Below are positions 1 to 9,394 of a DNA stretch of 64,000 nucleotides, piece after piece. This DNA is from Clostridia bacterium (lineage in GTDB: Bacteria > Bacillota > Clostridia > Oscillospirales > Acutalibacteraceae). Position numbers and translations under genes: made by a program. Position 1 is the first letter of the stretch. Every line of letters begins with the position of its first letter. The notes below the pieces were generated by a model that was not told where the DNA came from, made no database searches, and saw nothing but the letters and a program-made list of their open reading frames with translations. The stretch spans positions 53,635 through 117,634 of the forward strand of contig JAFQEL010000023.1 of NCBI GenBank assembly GCA_017399065.1, read 5' to 3'.

Positions 1-1
1 T

Positions 2-277
2 CGTGATAAGCGTTTCTTTGGTAAAATTATTCTTAAGCTTGAAGAACGATCTGCGAAAAAGAGTGAGTCTGTTAAGAAATACGGCAGGTGGGGGCTTTTG
101 CTTTTTGTTGCAATTCCTCTTCCCGGAACAGGCGGATGGACAGGCGCGCTTGTTGCTGCACTTATGGATATGCGTATGAAATATGCTACACCGATTATAG
201 CTGTTGGTGTGCTTATTGCAGGTGTAATTATGTCCGTGATTTCTTACGGAATACCTACGCTTGTTTCTATGCTGTGA
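2..277 (+). CDS. Small multidrug export protein, COG2426 family (5' truncated)
   Basis: The reading frame is open from the window edge to TGA at 275-277, giving about 91 C-terminal residues. A basic stretch (KLEERSAKKSES) is followed by a hydrophobic segment with the motif PLPGTGGWTG and then a second hydrophobic helix up to the C-terminus. That PLPGTG motif before a membrane span is typical of the small putative multidrug export proteins (COG2426, Sm_multidrug_ex). The function of the family is only putative, and the start lies outside the window. A weak inverted repeat (ATAACC / GGTTAT, 290-311) follows, but it has no T tract and is not called a terminator. Confidence 0.75.
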   Translation, partial: RDKRFFGKIILKLEERSAKKSESVKKYGRWGLLLFVAIPLPGTGGWTGALVAALMDMRMKYATPIIAVGVLIAGVIMSVISYGIPTLVSML

Positions 278-382
278 TATACTAATTGTATAACCGTTGG
301 TATCTGGTTATGGATATAGAGAAGTTTAGTCTTGGCTGATTTTATTGTATTATTACAAATTGTATAAAAGGAGAGCGATTTT

Positions 383-1591
383 ATGAACAAAGTTTACGGT
401 GCATATTGCCGCAGCTACCAGGCTGTTTTCAGGGTGGTAAGCAAGGTGCTCGACTGGACCGGTCCTCAGGTGCTTAAGGGTGCCGGCAGTGTTAAAAAGC
501 TTCCTGCAGTTCTTAAAGGCAACGGCATAAAAAATGTTATGATCGTTACTGATAAGGGACTTCACAGCCTTGGTTTGCTCAATTCTCTTAAAGAGGGGCT
601 TGAAGCAAAGGGCATCAATTATGTTGTGTATGACGGCACTCAGCCTAATCCGACAATTCCGAATGTTGAAGAGGCTCGTGAACTTTACATCAATCACAAC
701 TGCGAGGCTGTAATTGCTTTTGGCGGCGGTTCTCCCATGGATTGCGCAAAGGTTGCTGCAGCTCGTGTTGCAGCTCCCGGTAAGATGATTCCTTCGATGA
801 GAGGTACACTTAAAGTTCTTACAAAATTACCTCCGCTTTATGCCGTCCCGACAACGGCAGGTACAGGTTCTGAAACAACGATTGCTGCTGTTATCGTTAA
901 TCCGGAGACACACGAAAAATTTGCTATTAACGATCCTTGTCTCCGTCCGAAGATGGCTGTTCTTGACCCTGAGCTTACGGTAGGTCTGCCTCCTCATATT
1001 ACCTCTACAACCGGTATGGATGCTCTTACTCATGCTGTTGAGGCTTATATTGGCCGCAGCAATACTCCCGGTACAAAAGAAGCAGCAGAAAAAGCTGTAA
1101 AGATGATTTTTGCAAATCTTGAAACAGCTTATAATGAGCCCAAGAATATTGATGCAAGAGATAATATGCTTAATGCATCATTTCTTGCAGGTATTGCATT
1201 TACCCAGGCTTATGTCGGCTACGTACATGCTATTGCTCATAATCTCGGCGGTTTCTATAACGTTCCTCACGGTCTTGCAAATGCAATAATTCTGCCTTAT
1301 GTTCTTCGTTATTACGGTGAAGATATTTATGATAAGCTGGCTGTACTTGCAGAAATTGCAGGTCTTAATACAGACGGTATGTCATGTGAAGAAAAGGCAA
1401 ATCTCTTTATTGATGAAATTTGTGCTATGAATGCAAGAATGAAGATTCCTGCAACTTTTGACTGTATCAAAGAAGAGGACATTCCGACAATTGCAGAGCG
1501 CGCAATGTTTGAAGCTAACCCGCTGTATCCTGTTCCTAAGCTTATGGATGAAGAGCAGTGTCAGCAAATTATACGTTCAATGATGTTTTGA
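383..1591 (+). CDS. Iron-containing alcohol dehydrogenase
   Basis: A 402-residue protein of normal length for group III (iron-dependent) alcohol dehydrogenases, which interconvert alcohols and aldehydes or ketones with NAD(P)H in the cytoplasm. The nucleotide-binding motif GGGSPMDCAK and the following PTTAGTGSE are visible. So is the metal-site region with GMDALTHAVEAY, HAIAHNLGG and NVPHGLANAI, which supplies the Asp and His ligands. AAAGGAGAG precedes the ATG closely and fixes the start. The gene appears monocistronic, since a strong terminator follows. Butanol, 1,3-propanediol or lactaldehyde reduction cannot be told apart from sequence alone. Confidence 0.93.
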   Translation: MNKVYGAYCRSYQAVFRVVSKVLDWTGPQVLKGAGSVKKLPAVLKGNGIKNVMIVTDKGLHSLGLLNSLKEGLEAKGINYVVYDGTQPNPTIPNVEEARELYINHNCEAVIAFGGGSPMDCAKVAAARVAAPGKMIPSMRGTLKVLTKLPPLYAVPTTAGTGSETTIAAVIVNPETHEKFAINDPCLRPKMAVLDPELTVGLPPHITSTTGMDALTHAVEAYIGRSNTPGTKEAAEKAVKMIFANLETAYNEPKNIDARDNMLNASFLAGIAFTQAYVGYVHAIAHNLGGFYNVPHGLANAIILPYVLRYYGEDIYDKLAVLAEIAGLNTDGMSCEEKANLFIDEICAMNARMKIPATFDCIKEEDIPTIAERAMFEANPLYPVPKLMDEEQCQQIIRSMMF

Positions 1592-1610
1592 AATTGTTAA
1601 ATAAGAAATA

Positions 1611-1656
1611 AAAAACATATCCTGCAAATGTTCAAATCTGCAGGATATGTTTTTTA
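1611..1656 (+). terminator. Rho-independent terminator after the alcohol dehydrogenase
   Basis: A 16-bp perfect inverted repeat, 1611-1626 pairing with 1639-1654, has a 12-nt loop. The right arm ends in a T tract. It lies 20 bases after the stop codon. Confidence 0.9.
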
Positions 1657-1697
1657 TAATATTTTATTAAAATTTATTAAAATTATATTTATTTTAT

Positions 1698-1726
1698 TTG
1701 CATTATAATATCGTGCGTGTTATAAT
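1698..1726 (+). promoter_or_regulatory. Sigma-A type promoter for the cdaA operon
   Basis: TTGCAT at 1698-1703 and TATAAT at 1721-1726 are separated by 17 bp. The -35 covers the upstream in-frame ATG at 1698, which therefore cannot be the start of cdaA. Confidence 0.7.
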
Positions 1727-1754
1727 AGAACGCAAAGAATGGAGTGGTATTGCA

Positions 1755-2639
1755 GTGAAGTATCGTGACGAATTAATAAGCTTATTTCAACAGATAGCAG
1801 GAGTGGTCACTTCTTTTGAAGTTACTGACTTTTTAGATATATGCCTTGTAGCTTTTGTTGTATACAGTGTTGTTAAATTTATTCGTGAAACAAGAGCTAT
1901 TCAGTTGTTCAAAGGAATACTTCTTTTTGGTGTTGTATATGCAATTATCACTATTCTGGATATGCAGGCCAGTTCGTTTCTTTTTCGCAGTATAGCTTCG
2001 AATGCGGTCGTTTTTCTGATTATAATCTTTACTCCCGAAATACGTCACGCTCTTGAAAGTGTCGGCAGGAACGGATTCTCAAATATATCGATTTTTAATT
2101 TCGGCAAAAGCTCACGTCAGGTGGCTTCCGAAAGGCTGAACGCTATGATTACCGAGGTCTGCCGTTCGGTGTCATCGATGAGCGAAAGTAAAACAGGTGC
2201 GCTTATTGTTTTTGAACGTCAGACACTTCTCGGTTCTGTTATCGAAACAGGCACAGCGGTTGACGCAATGGCTACGGAAGAGCTTATAGGCACTATCTTT
2301 TTTCCTAAGACTCCTCTACACGACGGTGCAGCCATAATCAGGGCCGACAGGGTCGCGGCAGCAGGATGTATCCTTCCTCTCACTAAAAATAATGAGCTGA
2401 GTAAAGAATTGGGTACGAGGCACCGCGCGGCAATCGGCATGTCAGAAGAAAGCGATGCAGTAATTGTTGTTGTTTCCGAAGAAACCGGTTATATTTCGAT
2501 TGTTAACAAAGGTAAGATTCAGCGTGGTATAACTTCATCACAGCTTCGCGACAGTTTGCAGAATTACCTTATTGAGAAGGATCAGGATAAAAAATCCAAC
2601 ATATTTGATAAGCTTAGAGCAAAGCTTAAAAAAAACTGA
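1755..2639 (+). CDS. cdaA: Diadenylate cyclase CdaA (c-di-AMP synthase)
   Basis: A membrane-bound enzyme that condenses two ATP to cyclic di-AMP, which controls potassium and osmolyte balance and cell-wall homeostasis. Three hydrophobic helices fill the first ~90 residues. The DAC domain carries the catalytic DGA (residues ~190-192, in LHDGAAI) and RHR (~222-224, in TRHRAAIG) motifs. The start is taken as GTG 1755 behind GGAGTGG (1741-1747). The longer frame from ATG 1698 overlaps the -35 box. The gene is followed 16 bases later by its usual partner cdaR, as in Bacillus and most Firmicutes. The glmM gene often found downstream is absent here. Confidence 0.95.
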   Translation: MKYRDELISLFQQIAGVVTSFEVTDFLDICLVAFVVYSVVKFIRETRAIQLFKGILLFGVVYAIITILDMQASSFLFRSIASNAVVFLIIIFTPEIRHALESVGRNGFSNISIFNFGKSSRQVASERLNAMITEVCRSVSSMSESKTGALIVFERQTLLGSVIETGTAVDAMATEELIGTIFFPKTPLHDGAAIIRADRVAAAGCILPLTKNNELSKELGTRHRAAIGMSEESDAVIVVVSEETGYISIVNKGKIQRGITSSQLRDSLQNYLIEKDQDKKSNIFDKLRAKLKKN

Positions 2640-2655
2640 CAGGAGGGAGAATTGA

Positions 2656-3930
2656 ATGAAAAAGCTTGCAGGATTTACTCACAAGATTTTTTATGATAAT
2701 AAAATTCTTATGATATTCTCCTTTATCCTTGCCGTAGTGATTTGGCTTGTTGTTTCAATTGCACTCAGTCCCATTGACACTGCCGTTATCAAGGATGTAC
2801 CTGTTTCAATAGACTTGACAAACAGTGTACCTGCACAGTTGGATTTACAGATATTCGGTCAGTCGGATTTTACCGTTGATGTTGAGGTTTCCGGTAAGCG
2901 ATATATCGTTAACTCCGATTCGGTTAATGCCGATTCCGTTAAAGTAATTGCACAGACTGCATACGTTGATGCTGCCGGTAAACATACACTTGCTCTTAAA
3001 GTAACCAAGACCAATGAAAACGATGAATTTGAAATAATTGATACGTCTGAAGAATATATTGAAGTTTATTTTGATGTGTATAAAGAACTTGATTTCCCTA
3101 TAGAACCCAAGGTGAGTTCAAAAGGTAAAATCGTTAAGGACGGCTATATTGCAGGCGAGCCTATTCTTTCAGCTGATACAGTTACGGTATCCGGACCTGC
3201 GACTGAGATCGATTCAATCAAAAGTGTTTTGGCAGAAATGTCTGTTGAACGCGCTCTGGATTCAACGCTGACTCAAGCGGCGATTGTAAACGCTTATAAT
3301 GAAAACGGCGGAACATTACATTATCTTACGTTTAATTACGGTAACTCCGAAATTACGATTACGCAGCCTGTTTATTTCGAAACGACAAAGCCTGCAGCTG
3401 TTGATTTTAAGAATACTCCGTCTGCATATATAGAAAACGGTTTTTCTTATGTTATTACCCCGTCAGAAGTGAATGTCGGTATACAAGGGGTAGATAAAGA
3501 CAGTGTTCCTGATGCGATAAGTATTGCCACGATTGATTTTTCGGAACTTAAACCCGGAGAAAACAGTATTGTTGTCAATGCCGAAAGTGTACCTTCTGTA
3601 ATATTTACCGACGGTACCGAGAAGCTTGTTGTTACTGTAAACGTTACAGGATGCACTCAGCGTACTTTCACTATAAATGATGATAACATCAGTTATATAA
3701 ATATACCTGAAGGTTATACAGTGGATTCTGTAAAAAAGTCGATTGATTTTGTTACGGTTGTCGGACCCAAGGATTCTCTGAATAAAATACAGGCATCGGA
3801 TATATATGCGGTTATCGATCTTACAAACGTTGATGTATCGGCAAGTGAGCAGAATATGCTGGCAAAGATCAGTATTAAGAACAGTGCTGATTGTTGGGTG
3901 AGCGGAGAGTATTCCGTTGTATTAGGTTAA
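2656..3930 (+). CDS. cdaR: YbbR-domain protein CdaR, regulator of CdaA
   Basis: A 424-residue protein with one N-terminal membrane helix (ILMIFSFILAVVIWLVVSIA, residues ~18-37), then an extracytoplasmic part made of successive YbbR repeats. Recurring patterns such as V.GP...ID.I and VTVSGP / VTVVGP are visible at ~175-190 and ~360-370. In Firmicutes CdaR binds and modulates CdaA at the membrane. GGAGGGAG precedes the ATG. The gene is the second of the c-di-AMP operon, and the following lipoprotein starts 24 bases downstream. Confidence 0.92.
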   Translation: MKKLAGFTHKIFYDNKILMIFSFILAVVIWLVVSIALSPIDTAVIKDVPVSIDLTNSVPAQLDLQIFGQSDFTVDVEVSGKRYIVNSDSVNADSVKVIAQTAYVDAAGKHTLALKVTKTNENDEFEIIDTSEEYIEVYFDVYKELDFPIEPKVSSKGKIVKDGYIAGEPILSADTVTVSGPATEIDSIKSVLAEMSVERALDSTLTQAAIVNAYNENGGTLHYLTFNYGNSEITITQPVYFETTKPAAVDFKNTPSAYIENGFSYVITPSEVNVGIQGVDKDSVPDAISIATIDFSELKPGENSIVVNAESVPSVIFTDGTEKLVVTVNVTGCTQRTFTINDDNISYINIPEGYTVDSVKKSIDFVTVVGPKDSLNKIQASDIYAVIDLTNVDVSASEQNMLAKISIKNSADCWVSGEYSVVLG

Positions 3931-3954
3931 CAAAATTTAACGGAGGTGTAAGAC

Positions 3955-5283
3955 TTGAAGAAAGCTTTTTCTGCTGTTGTTTCAGTAGTGATTGTTTTAT
4001 GTGCGATGCTCAGCGGTTGTTCTGTTGAACTTCGTTCTATCGACAGTCTTATGCGTCCTCCTCACACAGCAACTGAGGCAGAACTCAAAGATTCCATAAA
4101 TAAACTACTCGGTAATCAGATTTCGTATCGTTCACCTGAATCCGGAGAAAACCATTCAGCGATTATTTTGCGTGATATAAACGGAGATGAAACTGAAGAA
4201 GCGATCGTTTTCTATGTGAAGAATGATGATACTTCCGTTGTGCGTATGTGCGTTCTGACTCGATCCGGTGAGAAGTGGCTTCTTGTTTCAGATTTTGCAG
4301 GAAACGGAAGCGGTGTCTTGAATGTGGATTTTGTTGATCTTAATAACGATAATGATGAAGAGATTCTTGTTACGTGGTTCCTCTTTGATGATAAGTCACA
4401 GAAAATGCTTTCGGTATACACCGCAGATACTGATGACCAAGTGCTTAATGTCTCAACCCGAATAAGTGAGCCTTATAGTATTATGGCAGTTACCGATGTT
4501 TATGGTGCTGGTAACAAGCAACTGATTATTGCTTATTCAAACAGTACCAGAGTTACTGACAGGACTACGCTCAAGCTAATCGGTGTCAGCGAAGGTGACG
4601 AGATTCTACTTATTAATGAAATGAATCTTGACAGCAGAATTTTGAGTCTTTTGTCAATTGCGTCTGATATTCCTTCCGGTAGTACGACGCCCAGATTATA
4701 TATCGATGCTCAGGTATCTGACGGCCAGTGTATAACGCAGGTGCTTACGTGGAATACAGAACAGAGAAAATTTCTCTCATTGATTAACGATATTGCGGAA
4801 CCTGATATGACACTCAGAAGCAGCAATCTTCTGTGTAAAGATATTGATGATGACGGCATTATTGAAATCCCTTTAAGAAAACCTATGTCTGAAAGCATTA
4901 ACAGTGATACATCACTTGGTTATGTACTTGAATGGTGTGAAATCAATAATTCAAAGCTTGTTCCTCAAGAATATTATGTTGTAAATCTGATTGAGAATTA
5001 TACGCTCTATTATCCGAAAGAGTGGAAAGATAAAATATTTGTAAAAAGCAATATCTCGACACGCACATGGGATTTTGTCGATATGAATGAAAGTGTTCTG
5101 TTTTCGATTATTGCTTGTAATTTCGAAGATTGGGATGAAACTGATTCAGGTGCAACTGAGATGCTTATGATGCAGAATGATACGGTATATTTTTGCAGAA
5201 TAACGGCTGCAGGTGAAGAACGAAGAATAACAGCTGCTGATTTACTGGAATATTTTTCAATCAATATAAATTCTCAGGGGTGA
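3955..5283 (+). CDS. Putative lipoprotein of the cda / two-component operon
   Basis: A 442-residue protein beginning at TTG 3955 behind GGAGGTG. The N-terminus is a lipoprotein signal with lipobox LSGC (Cys22), so the protein should be anchored outside the membrane. The body contains acidic loops such as DINGDETEE, DLNNDNDEEI and DIDDDGIIEI, reminiscent of calcium-binding VCBS/FG-GAP propeller repeats. The C-terminal third (LYYPKEWKDKIFV) is a separate domain. I do not recognise a named family. It lies between cdaR and a response regulator/kinase pair and ends 4 bases before the regulator, so an envelope-sensing role is a reasonable inference only. Confidence 0.7.
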   Translation: MKKAFSAVVSVVIVLCAMLSGCSVELRSIDSLMRPPHTATEAELKDSINKLLGNQISYRSPESGENHSAIILRDINGDETEEAIVFYVKNDDTSVVRMCVLTRSGEKWLLVSDFAGNGSGVLNVDFVDLNNDNDEEILVTWFLFDDKSQKMLSVYTADTDDQVLNVSTRISEPYSIMAVTDVYGAGNKQLIIAYSNSTRVTDRTTLKLIGVSEGDEILLINEMNLDSRILSLLSIASDIPSGSTTPRLYIDAQVSDGQCITQVLTWNTEQRKFLSLINDIAEPDMTLRSSNLLCKDIDDDGIIEIPLRKPMSESINSDTSLGYVLEWCEINNSKLVPQEYYVVNLIENYTLYYPKEWKDKIFVKSNISTRTWDFVDMNESVLFSIIACNFEDWDETDSGATEMLMMQNDTVYFCRITAAGEERRITAADLLEYFSININSQG

Positions 5284-5287
5284 TATT

Positions 5288-5995
5288 ATGAAACACGTAC
5301 TTGTTGCTGAAGATGAATCTGCGATTCGTGAATTTATTGTTATTAATCTGATGCGGAGCGGATATAAAGTAACTCAGGCAGAAAATGGGTTGCAGGCGTT
5401 AGAGCTTTACAGAAATACGGAAGATGAAATTGATATAGCTATTCTTGATATTATGATGTCTGAAATAGACGGTCTTACGGTTTGCAAAGAAATCCGTTCA
5501 TTAAACGATAATGTCGGTATAATAATGCTTACTGCAAAAACCCAGGAAATGGATAAAATTACAGGCCTTATGATGGGAGCGGACGATTATGTAACAAAGC
5601 CGTTTTCTCCGTCTGAGCTTATGGCAAGAGTTGACGCAATTTACCGAAGGGTGAGTGTGAGTAATAAATCTGCCGATAAATCAGCCGAGAGTGAGTATAT
5701 TCTGCGTAGCGGAGAATTTGCTCTTAATCTTCGTAACAGAACTCTTACTAAAAACGGAAAGCTTATTGAGCTTACTCAGGTTGAGTTCCAGATAATGGAG
5801 TATTTTCTCTCAAATCAAGGAGCTGCACTTGACAGGAACGATATTCTTGCTCACGTTTGGGGAGATAATTATTTCGGAGAGGATAAAGTTGTTGATGTTA
5901 ACATCAGACGATTGAGAATGAAGATTGAGGACGTGCCGTCAAACCCGACTCATCTTACAACGGTTTGGGGCATGGGTTATAAATGGATTAACTGA
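5288..5995 (+). CDS. OmpR/PhoB-family response regulator
   Basis: 235 residues: an N-terminal receiver domain with acidic pocket E8/D9, phospho-acceptor Asp54 (ILDIMM), Thr82 and Lys104 (VTKPFSP), then a C-terminal winged-helix domain of the OmpR type (LTQVEFQIMEYFLSNQG, VDVNIRRLRMKIE, VWGMGYKW). The segment after Asp54 reads MMSEIDG where most family members have MMPxxDG, a mild substitution. The partner kinase starts 34 bases downstream. Targets cannot be read from this window, but co-transcription with cdaA/cdaR and the lipoprotein suggests a cell-envelope signal. Confidence 0.93.
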   Translation: MKHVLVAEDESAIREFIVINLMRSGYKVTQAENGLQALELYRNTEDEIDIAILDIMMSEIDGLTVCKEIRSLNDNVGIIMLTAKTQEMDKITGLMMGADDYVTKPFSPSELMARVDAIYRRVSVSNKSADKSAESEYILRSGEFALNLRNRTLTKNGKLIELTQVEFQIMEYFLSNQGAALDRNDILAHVWGDNYFGEDKVVDVNIRRLRMKIEDVPSNPTHLTTVWGMGYKWIN

Positions 5996-6029
5996 TTTTT
6001 GAATGTAGTATGATAAGGAGGGAAAACGG

Positions 6030-7472
6030 TTGAAAAAGATCAGCGGTATATCAAAGCGTTGGTTTTTTGGCACATTCTGTGTTATTGCGGGTATTATTCT
6101 TGCCTTTGCAGTTACAGCTGTTTTTCTGATTTTTGGCTACTATTACAATTATGTTGAAATGACTCTTGATTCAAGAGCCTCTGATCTTGTTAATTCCTAC
6201 TTTTCACAGTATATAACGAGTAACGATGACACTTTTATCTCCGGTGCAGTCAACTTTGTTGAGGATTTTACCGATAAAGATATTATGGAGGTCTGGGTTA
6301 TTGATAAAAACGGACAGCCTATAGTTTCGTCATCAGGTTTTGATGTTGATGCTGAAACACAGATGCCCGATTATGAATTTGCCAAAACTTCTGAAACCGA
6401 TAAGGGTAAGTGGACCGGCAGACTTTCTACAGGCGAAAAAGTTATGGCTGTTACGGCTATGATTCCAAACGTTAAGGGTGAATACGCGGGTGCTGTCAGG
6501 TATATATGCTCGCTTGAAGATGTAGACAGTATGCTTTTCTTTATATCACTTTTTATCTTTTTAATTGCAGCCGTAGTGCTTTTACTTGTTTTGGCTTCGG
6601 GAAGATTCTTTATCCGCTCAATCGTACGCCCGGTGCTACAGGTTAATGCAACAGCAGAGAAAATTGCGAAAGGTGACCTAAGTGCCAGAGTAAATACAGG
6701 CGGTATGCATGACGAAATTGACCAGCTTTGCGTTACTTTCAACAATATGGCTGATGAACTCAGCCAGACGGAAAGCCTGAAGAACGATTTTATTTCAACA
6801 ATTTCGCACGAGCTTCGCACACCTCTTACTGCCATTAAAGGTTGGGGCGAGACGCTTGTTCAGCTCGGTGACAGTGACCCGGAGACAACACAAAAGGGTA
6901 TGTCTGTTATTATAAGCGAGTCGCAGAGACTTTCCGATATGGTTGAAGAGCTTCTTGATTTCTCTCGTATGCAAAACGGCAAAATGCAGCTTAACAAATC
7001 GAAAATCGACGTACTTGCTGAGCTTGATGACGCGGTATTTACTCTTAAAGACAGAGCAGTGCGTGAGGGCCTTGAAGTTATATACAACGTACCGCATCTG
7101 CCTCTACCGATGTACGGTGATGCGGCACGAATCAGACAGGTTTTTGTAAACCTCCTTGACAATGCAATCAAGTATAACGAACACGGCGGTAAGGTGATTA
7201 TTCTTGCCGAAATCAAGGATGATAAGCTTGTAATATTCTTTACGGATACAGGCTGCGGTATTTCCCCTGAAAATATTCCGAGGGTTACCGCAAAGTTTTT
7301 CAGAGCAAATATGTCAGTACATGGTACGGGTATTGGTCTTGCCGTTGCTGATGAAATCATCAGAATGCACAACGGTGAGATGGAAATAAACAGCGTAGTA
7401 GGCGAGGGTACGACCGTAACGGTTACTTTGCCTGTTGAGGTTTCGGAAGATAACGAAACATATTCAGAATAA
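6030..7472 (+). CDS. Membrane sensor histidine kinase
   Basis: 480 residues starting at TTG 6030 after AAGGAGGG. A first membrane helix at ~13-38, an extracytoplasmic sensor of about 125 residues, and a second helix at ~168-190 are followed by a HAMP segment. HisKA carries the phosphorylated His260 in ISHELRTPLTAIKGW. The ATPase domain shows the N box (NLLDNAIKYNEHG), G1 (DTGCGIS) and G2 (HGTGIGLAV). It pairs with the response regulator just upstream. The sensed signal is unknown. The last codons lie close to the next gene, yqhQ, which has its own Shine-Dalgarno. Confidence 0.94.
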   Translation: MKKISGISKRWFFGTFCVIAGIILAFAVTAVFLIFGYYYNYVEMTLDSRASDLVNSYFSQYITSNDDTFISGAVNFVEDFTDKDIMEVWVIDKNGQPIVSSSGFDVDAETQMPDYEFAKTSETDKGKWTGRLSTGEKVMAVTAMIPNVKGEYAGAVRYICSLEDVDSMLFFISLFIFLIAAVVLLLVLASGRFFIRSIVRPVLQVNATAEKIAKGDLSARVNTGGMHDEIDQLCVTFNNMADELSQTESLKNDFISTISHELRTPLTAIKGWGETLVQLGDSDPETTQKGMSVIISESQRLSDMVEELLDFSRMQNGKMQLNKSKIDVLAELDDAVFTLKDRAVREGLEVIYNVPHLPLPMYGDAARIRQVFVNLLDNAIKYNEHGGKVIILAEIKDDKLVIFFTDTGCGISPENIPRVTAKFFRANMSVHGTGIGLAVADEIIRMHNGEMEINSVVGEGTTVTVTLPVEVSEDNETYSE

Positions 7473-7503
7473 AAAGAGTATTACTGAAAGGAAGAAGAGT
7501 AAA

Positions 7504-8544
7504 TTGAGTAAAAACGAAAAAATCAAGTATTCAGGTGTAGGCGGAGAAGCGCTGATAGAAGGCATAATGATGAAAGGTCCTAACGGTGCCGCTATTGCCT
7601 GCCGTATGCCCGACGGAACAATAGACATTACACGCAAAGAGGTGCACTCCGTTACTGATAAATGTAAGTTGCTTAAGGCACCTTTTATCCGTGGTCCTAT
7701 CAATTTTGTTGAACAGATGATTTTCGGATATAAGTGTATGATGGAGTCTGCCGAAAAGACTGCGTTTGATACGTCAGATACAAATGAAGAAGAAATGTCA
7801 AAGCTCGATAAATGGCTCAACGACCATTTAGGCCCTAAGATGATGAATGTTATCGGCGGTATCGCTATGGTGCTTGGCTGTGCATTGGCTTTCCTTATTT
7901 TCTTTTATCTGCCCACAAAAGCCTCTGATCTTATCAACAACTACCTTGCAAACGGTACACTTGACCGTTATATTCCCCTTATTGAAGGCTTGATGCGAAT
8001 GATTATTTTTGTTGCTTATATGTGGGGTGTTTCACAAATGAGCGATATCAAGCGCGTATTTAAGTATCACGGTGCAGAGCATAAATCTATTTTCTGTGTT
8101 GAGCACGGGCTTGAGCTTACTGTTGAAAACGTTCGTAAACAGAAGCGTTTTCACCCCCGTTGCGGTACAAGCTTTATATTTATTACGCTTATTCTCAGTA
8201 TTGTAATTTCTTCATTAATCAACGTTATTTTTCCCGATCTTCGTGCAACAAGCCTCTGGCTCTGGATTGCTGTAAAGGTGCTTATGCTTCCTCTTATTAT
8301 GAGTATCGGTTACGAATGTATCAGAATTGCAGGTAAGCACGATAATTTCCTTACAAGGTTTCTTTCGGCACCGGGTCTTCTTATGCAGCGTATAACAACA
8401 AAAGAGCCCGAGGATGATATTATAGAGGTTGGTATTGCGGCAATAAAGGCTGTTATTGAACCGATTGAGGAAACTGAAACACCGGTTGACGAGACTGCTG
8501 AAAAGTCTGATAAAACCGATGACGGGGATACTGATGAAGGTTGA
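7504..8544 (+). CDS. yqhQ: YqhQ-like DUF1385 membrane protein
   Basis: 346 residues from TTG 7504, chosen because AAAGGAAGAAG lies just upstream. An upstream in-frame ATG at 7435 sits inside the kinase gene. The N-terminus (GGEALIEGIMMKGPNG) and the central YHGAEHKSIFCVEHG and RFHPRCGTSFIF motifs are diagnostic of DUF1385. Four or so membrane helices alternate with these conserved histidine/cysteine motifs. The C-terminal tail is acidic. The biochemical function is not established. In Clostridia it regularly precedes prmC, as here, where the two genes overlap by 11 bases. Confidence 0.9.
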   Translation: MSKNEKIKYSGVGGEALIEGIMMKGPNGAAIACRMPDGTIDITRKEVHSVTDKCKLLKAPFIRGPINFVEQMIFGYKCMMESAEKTAFDTSDTNEEEMSKLDKWLNDHLGPKMMNVIGGIAMVLGCALAFLIFFYLPTKASDLINNYLANGTLDRYIPLIEGLMRMIIFVAYMWGVSQMSDIKRVFKYHGAEHKSIFCVEHGLELTVENVRKQKRFHPRCGTSFIFITLILSIVISSLINVIFPDLRATSLWLWIAVKVLMLPLIMSIGYECIRIAGKHDNFLTRFLSAPGLLMQRITTKEPEDDIIEVGIAAIKAVIEPIEETETPVDETAEKSDKTDDGDTDEG

Positions 8545-9388
8545 AGAATTAAGAAAGAAAATCGCTTCAGCGCTTATTGAGTGTTCTTATGAGGAAGCTG
8601 ATTTTGAGGCTGATTGCATTGTGGCAGATCTTCTTGGCGTGACAAACTCTGTTTTACCAGTTATCGGCAGCACAGATGTATCTTCAGAGATTGTTGCACA
8701 GGCTGAAATCTATGTTCAACGCCGACACAACTGTGAGCCGCTTCAGTACATTCTCGGCAAATGGGAGTTTTACGGCAAAAGCTTCTACGTTGGCGAAGGT
8801 GTCCTGATACCGCGACCTGAAACAGAGCTTCTCATCGATATTGCACTTGACTTTCTGAAAGGGAAAAAAGCTCCTGTTTGTTTTGATCTTTGTTCAGGCA
8901 GCGGATGTATCGGCATAACTCTGGCTTCGTTGATTTCGGATTCCGATGTAACAGTCCTTGAAAAATCCGAAAAAGCCATTAGCTATCTCAGATGCAACAA
9001 AGAGCTTAATCGTACAAAAAACCTGAAAATTGTTCAAGGTGATTTGTTTAATGGCGCTTGCGTTTTTGATAACAAAATGTGTGATATTCTGCTATCTAAT
9101 CCGCCTTATATAAGGAGAGATATTCTTCCCGACCTTCAACGAGAAGTACAGGCTGAGCCGAATATGGCTCTTGACGGCGGTGAGGACGGTCTGGACTTTT
9201 ACCGTGCCATTGCTGATAAATGGGTTTCTTCCATTAAGCCTGACGGTATGCTTGTTGTAGAAATTGGTGATGAACAGGGAAGTGCTGTCTGTGAAATCTT
9301 CAGAAAACACTTTACTGAAGTTAACGTTATAAAAGATTTGTTCGGAAATGACCGTGTTGTAACGGCAAAAAATATTAATTTGGAGTAA
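8534..9388 (+). CDS. prmC: Release factor glutamine methyltransferase PrmC
   Basis: A cytoplasmic SAM-dependent enzyme that methylates the GGQ glutamine of release factors RF1 and RF2. The start ATG 8534 is preceded by a GGGG stretch and gives 284 residues. The longer frame from 8456 lies wholly within yqhQ. The N-terminal helical domain ends in PLQYILGKWEFYG. The catalytic domain shows GEGVLIPRPETELLID, the SAM motif DLCSGSGCIGI and the substrate-binding NPPY in LLSNPPYIRRD. All key motifs of the family are present. prfA is not adjacent in this window. Confidence 0.94.
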   Translation: MKVEELRKKIASALIECSYEEADFEADCIVADLLGVTNSVLPVIGSTDVSSEIVAQAEIYVQRRHNCEPLQYILGKWEFYGKSFYVGEGVLIPRPETELLIDIALDFLKGKKAPVCFDLCSGSGCIGITLASLISDSDVTVLEKSEKAISYLRCNKELNRTKNLKIVQGDLFNGACVFDNKMCDILLSNPPYIRRDILPDLQREVQAEPNMALDGGEDGLDFYRAIADKWVSSIKPDGMLVVEIGDEQGSAVCEIFRKHFTEVNVIKDLFGNDRVVTAKNINLE

Positions 9389-9394
9389 TGAAAA

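Noticed and set aside
290..311. Terminator after the multidrug exporter
   Set aside because: The stem is only 6 bp with a 10-nt loop and no T tract.
6860..7372. 170-codon open frame on the minus strand
   Set aside because: It is antisense to the ATPase domain of the histidine kinase.
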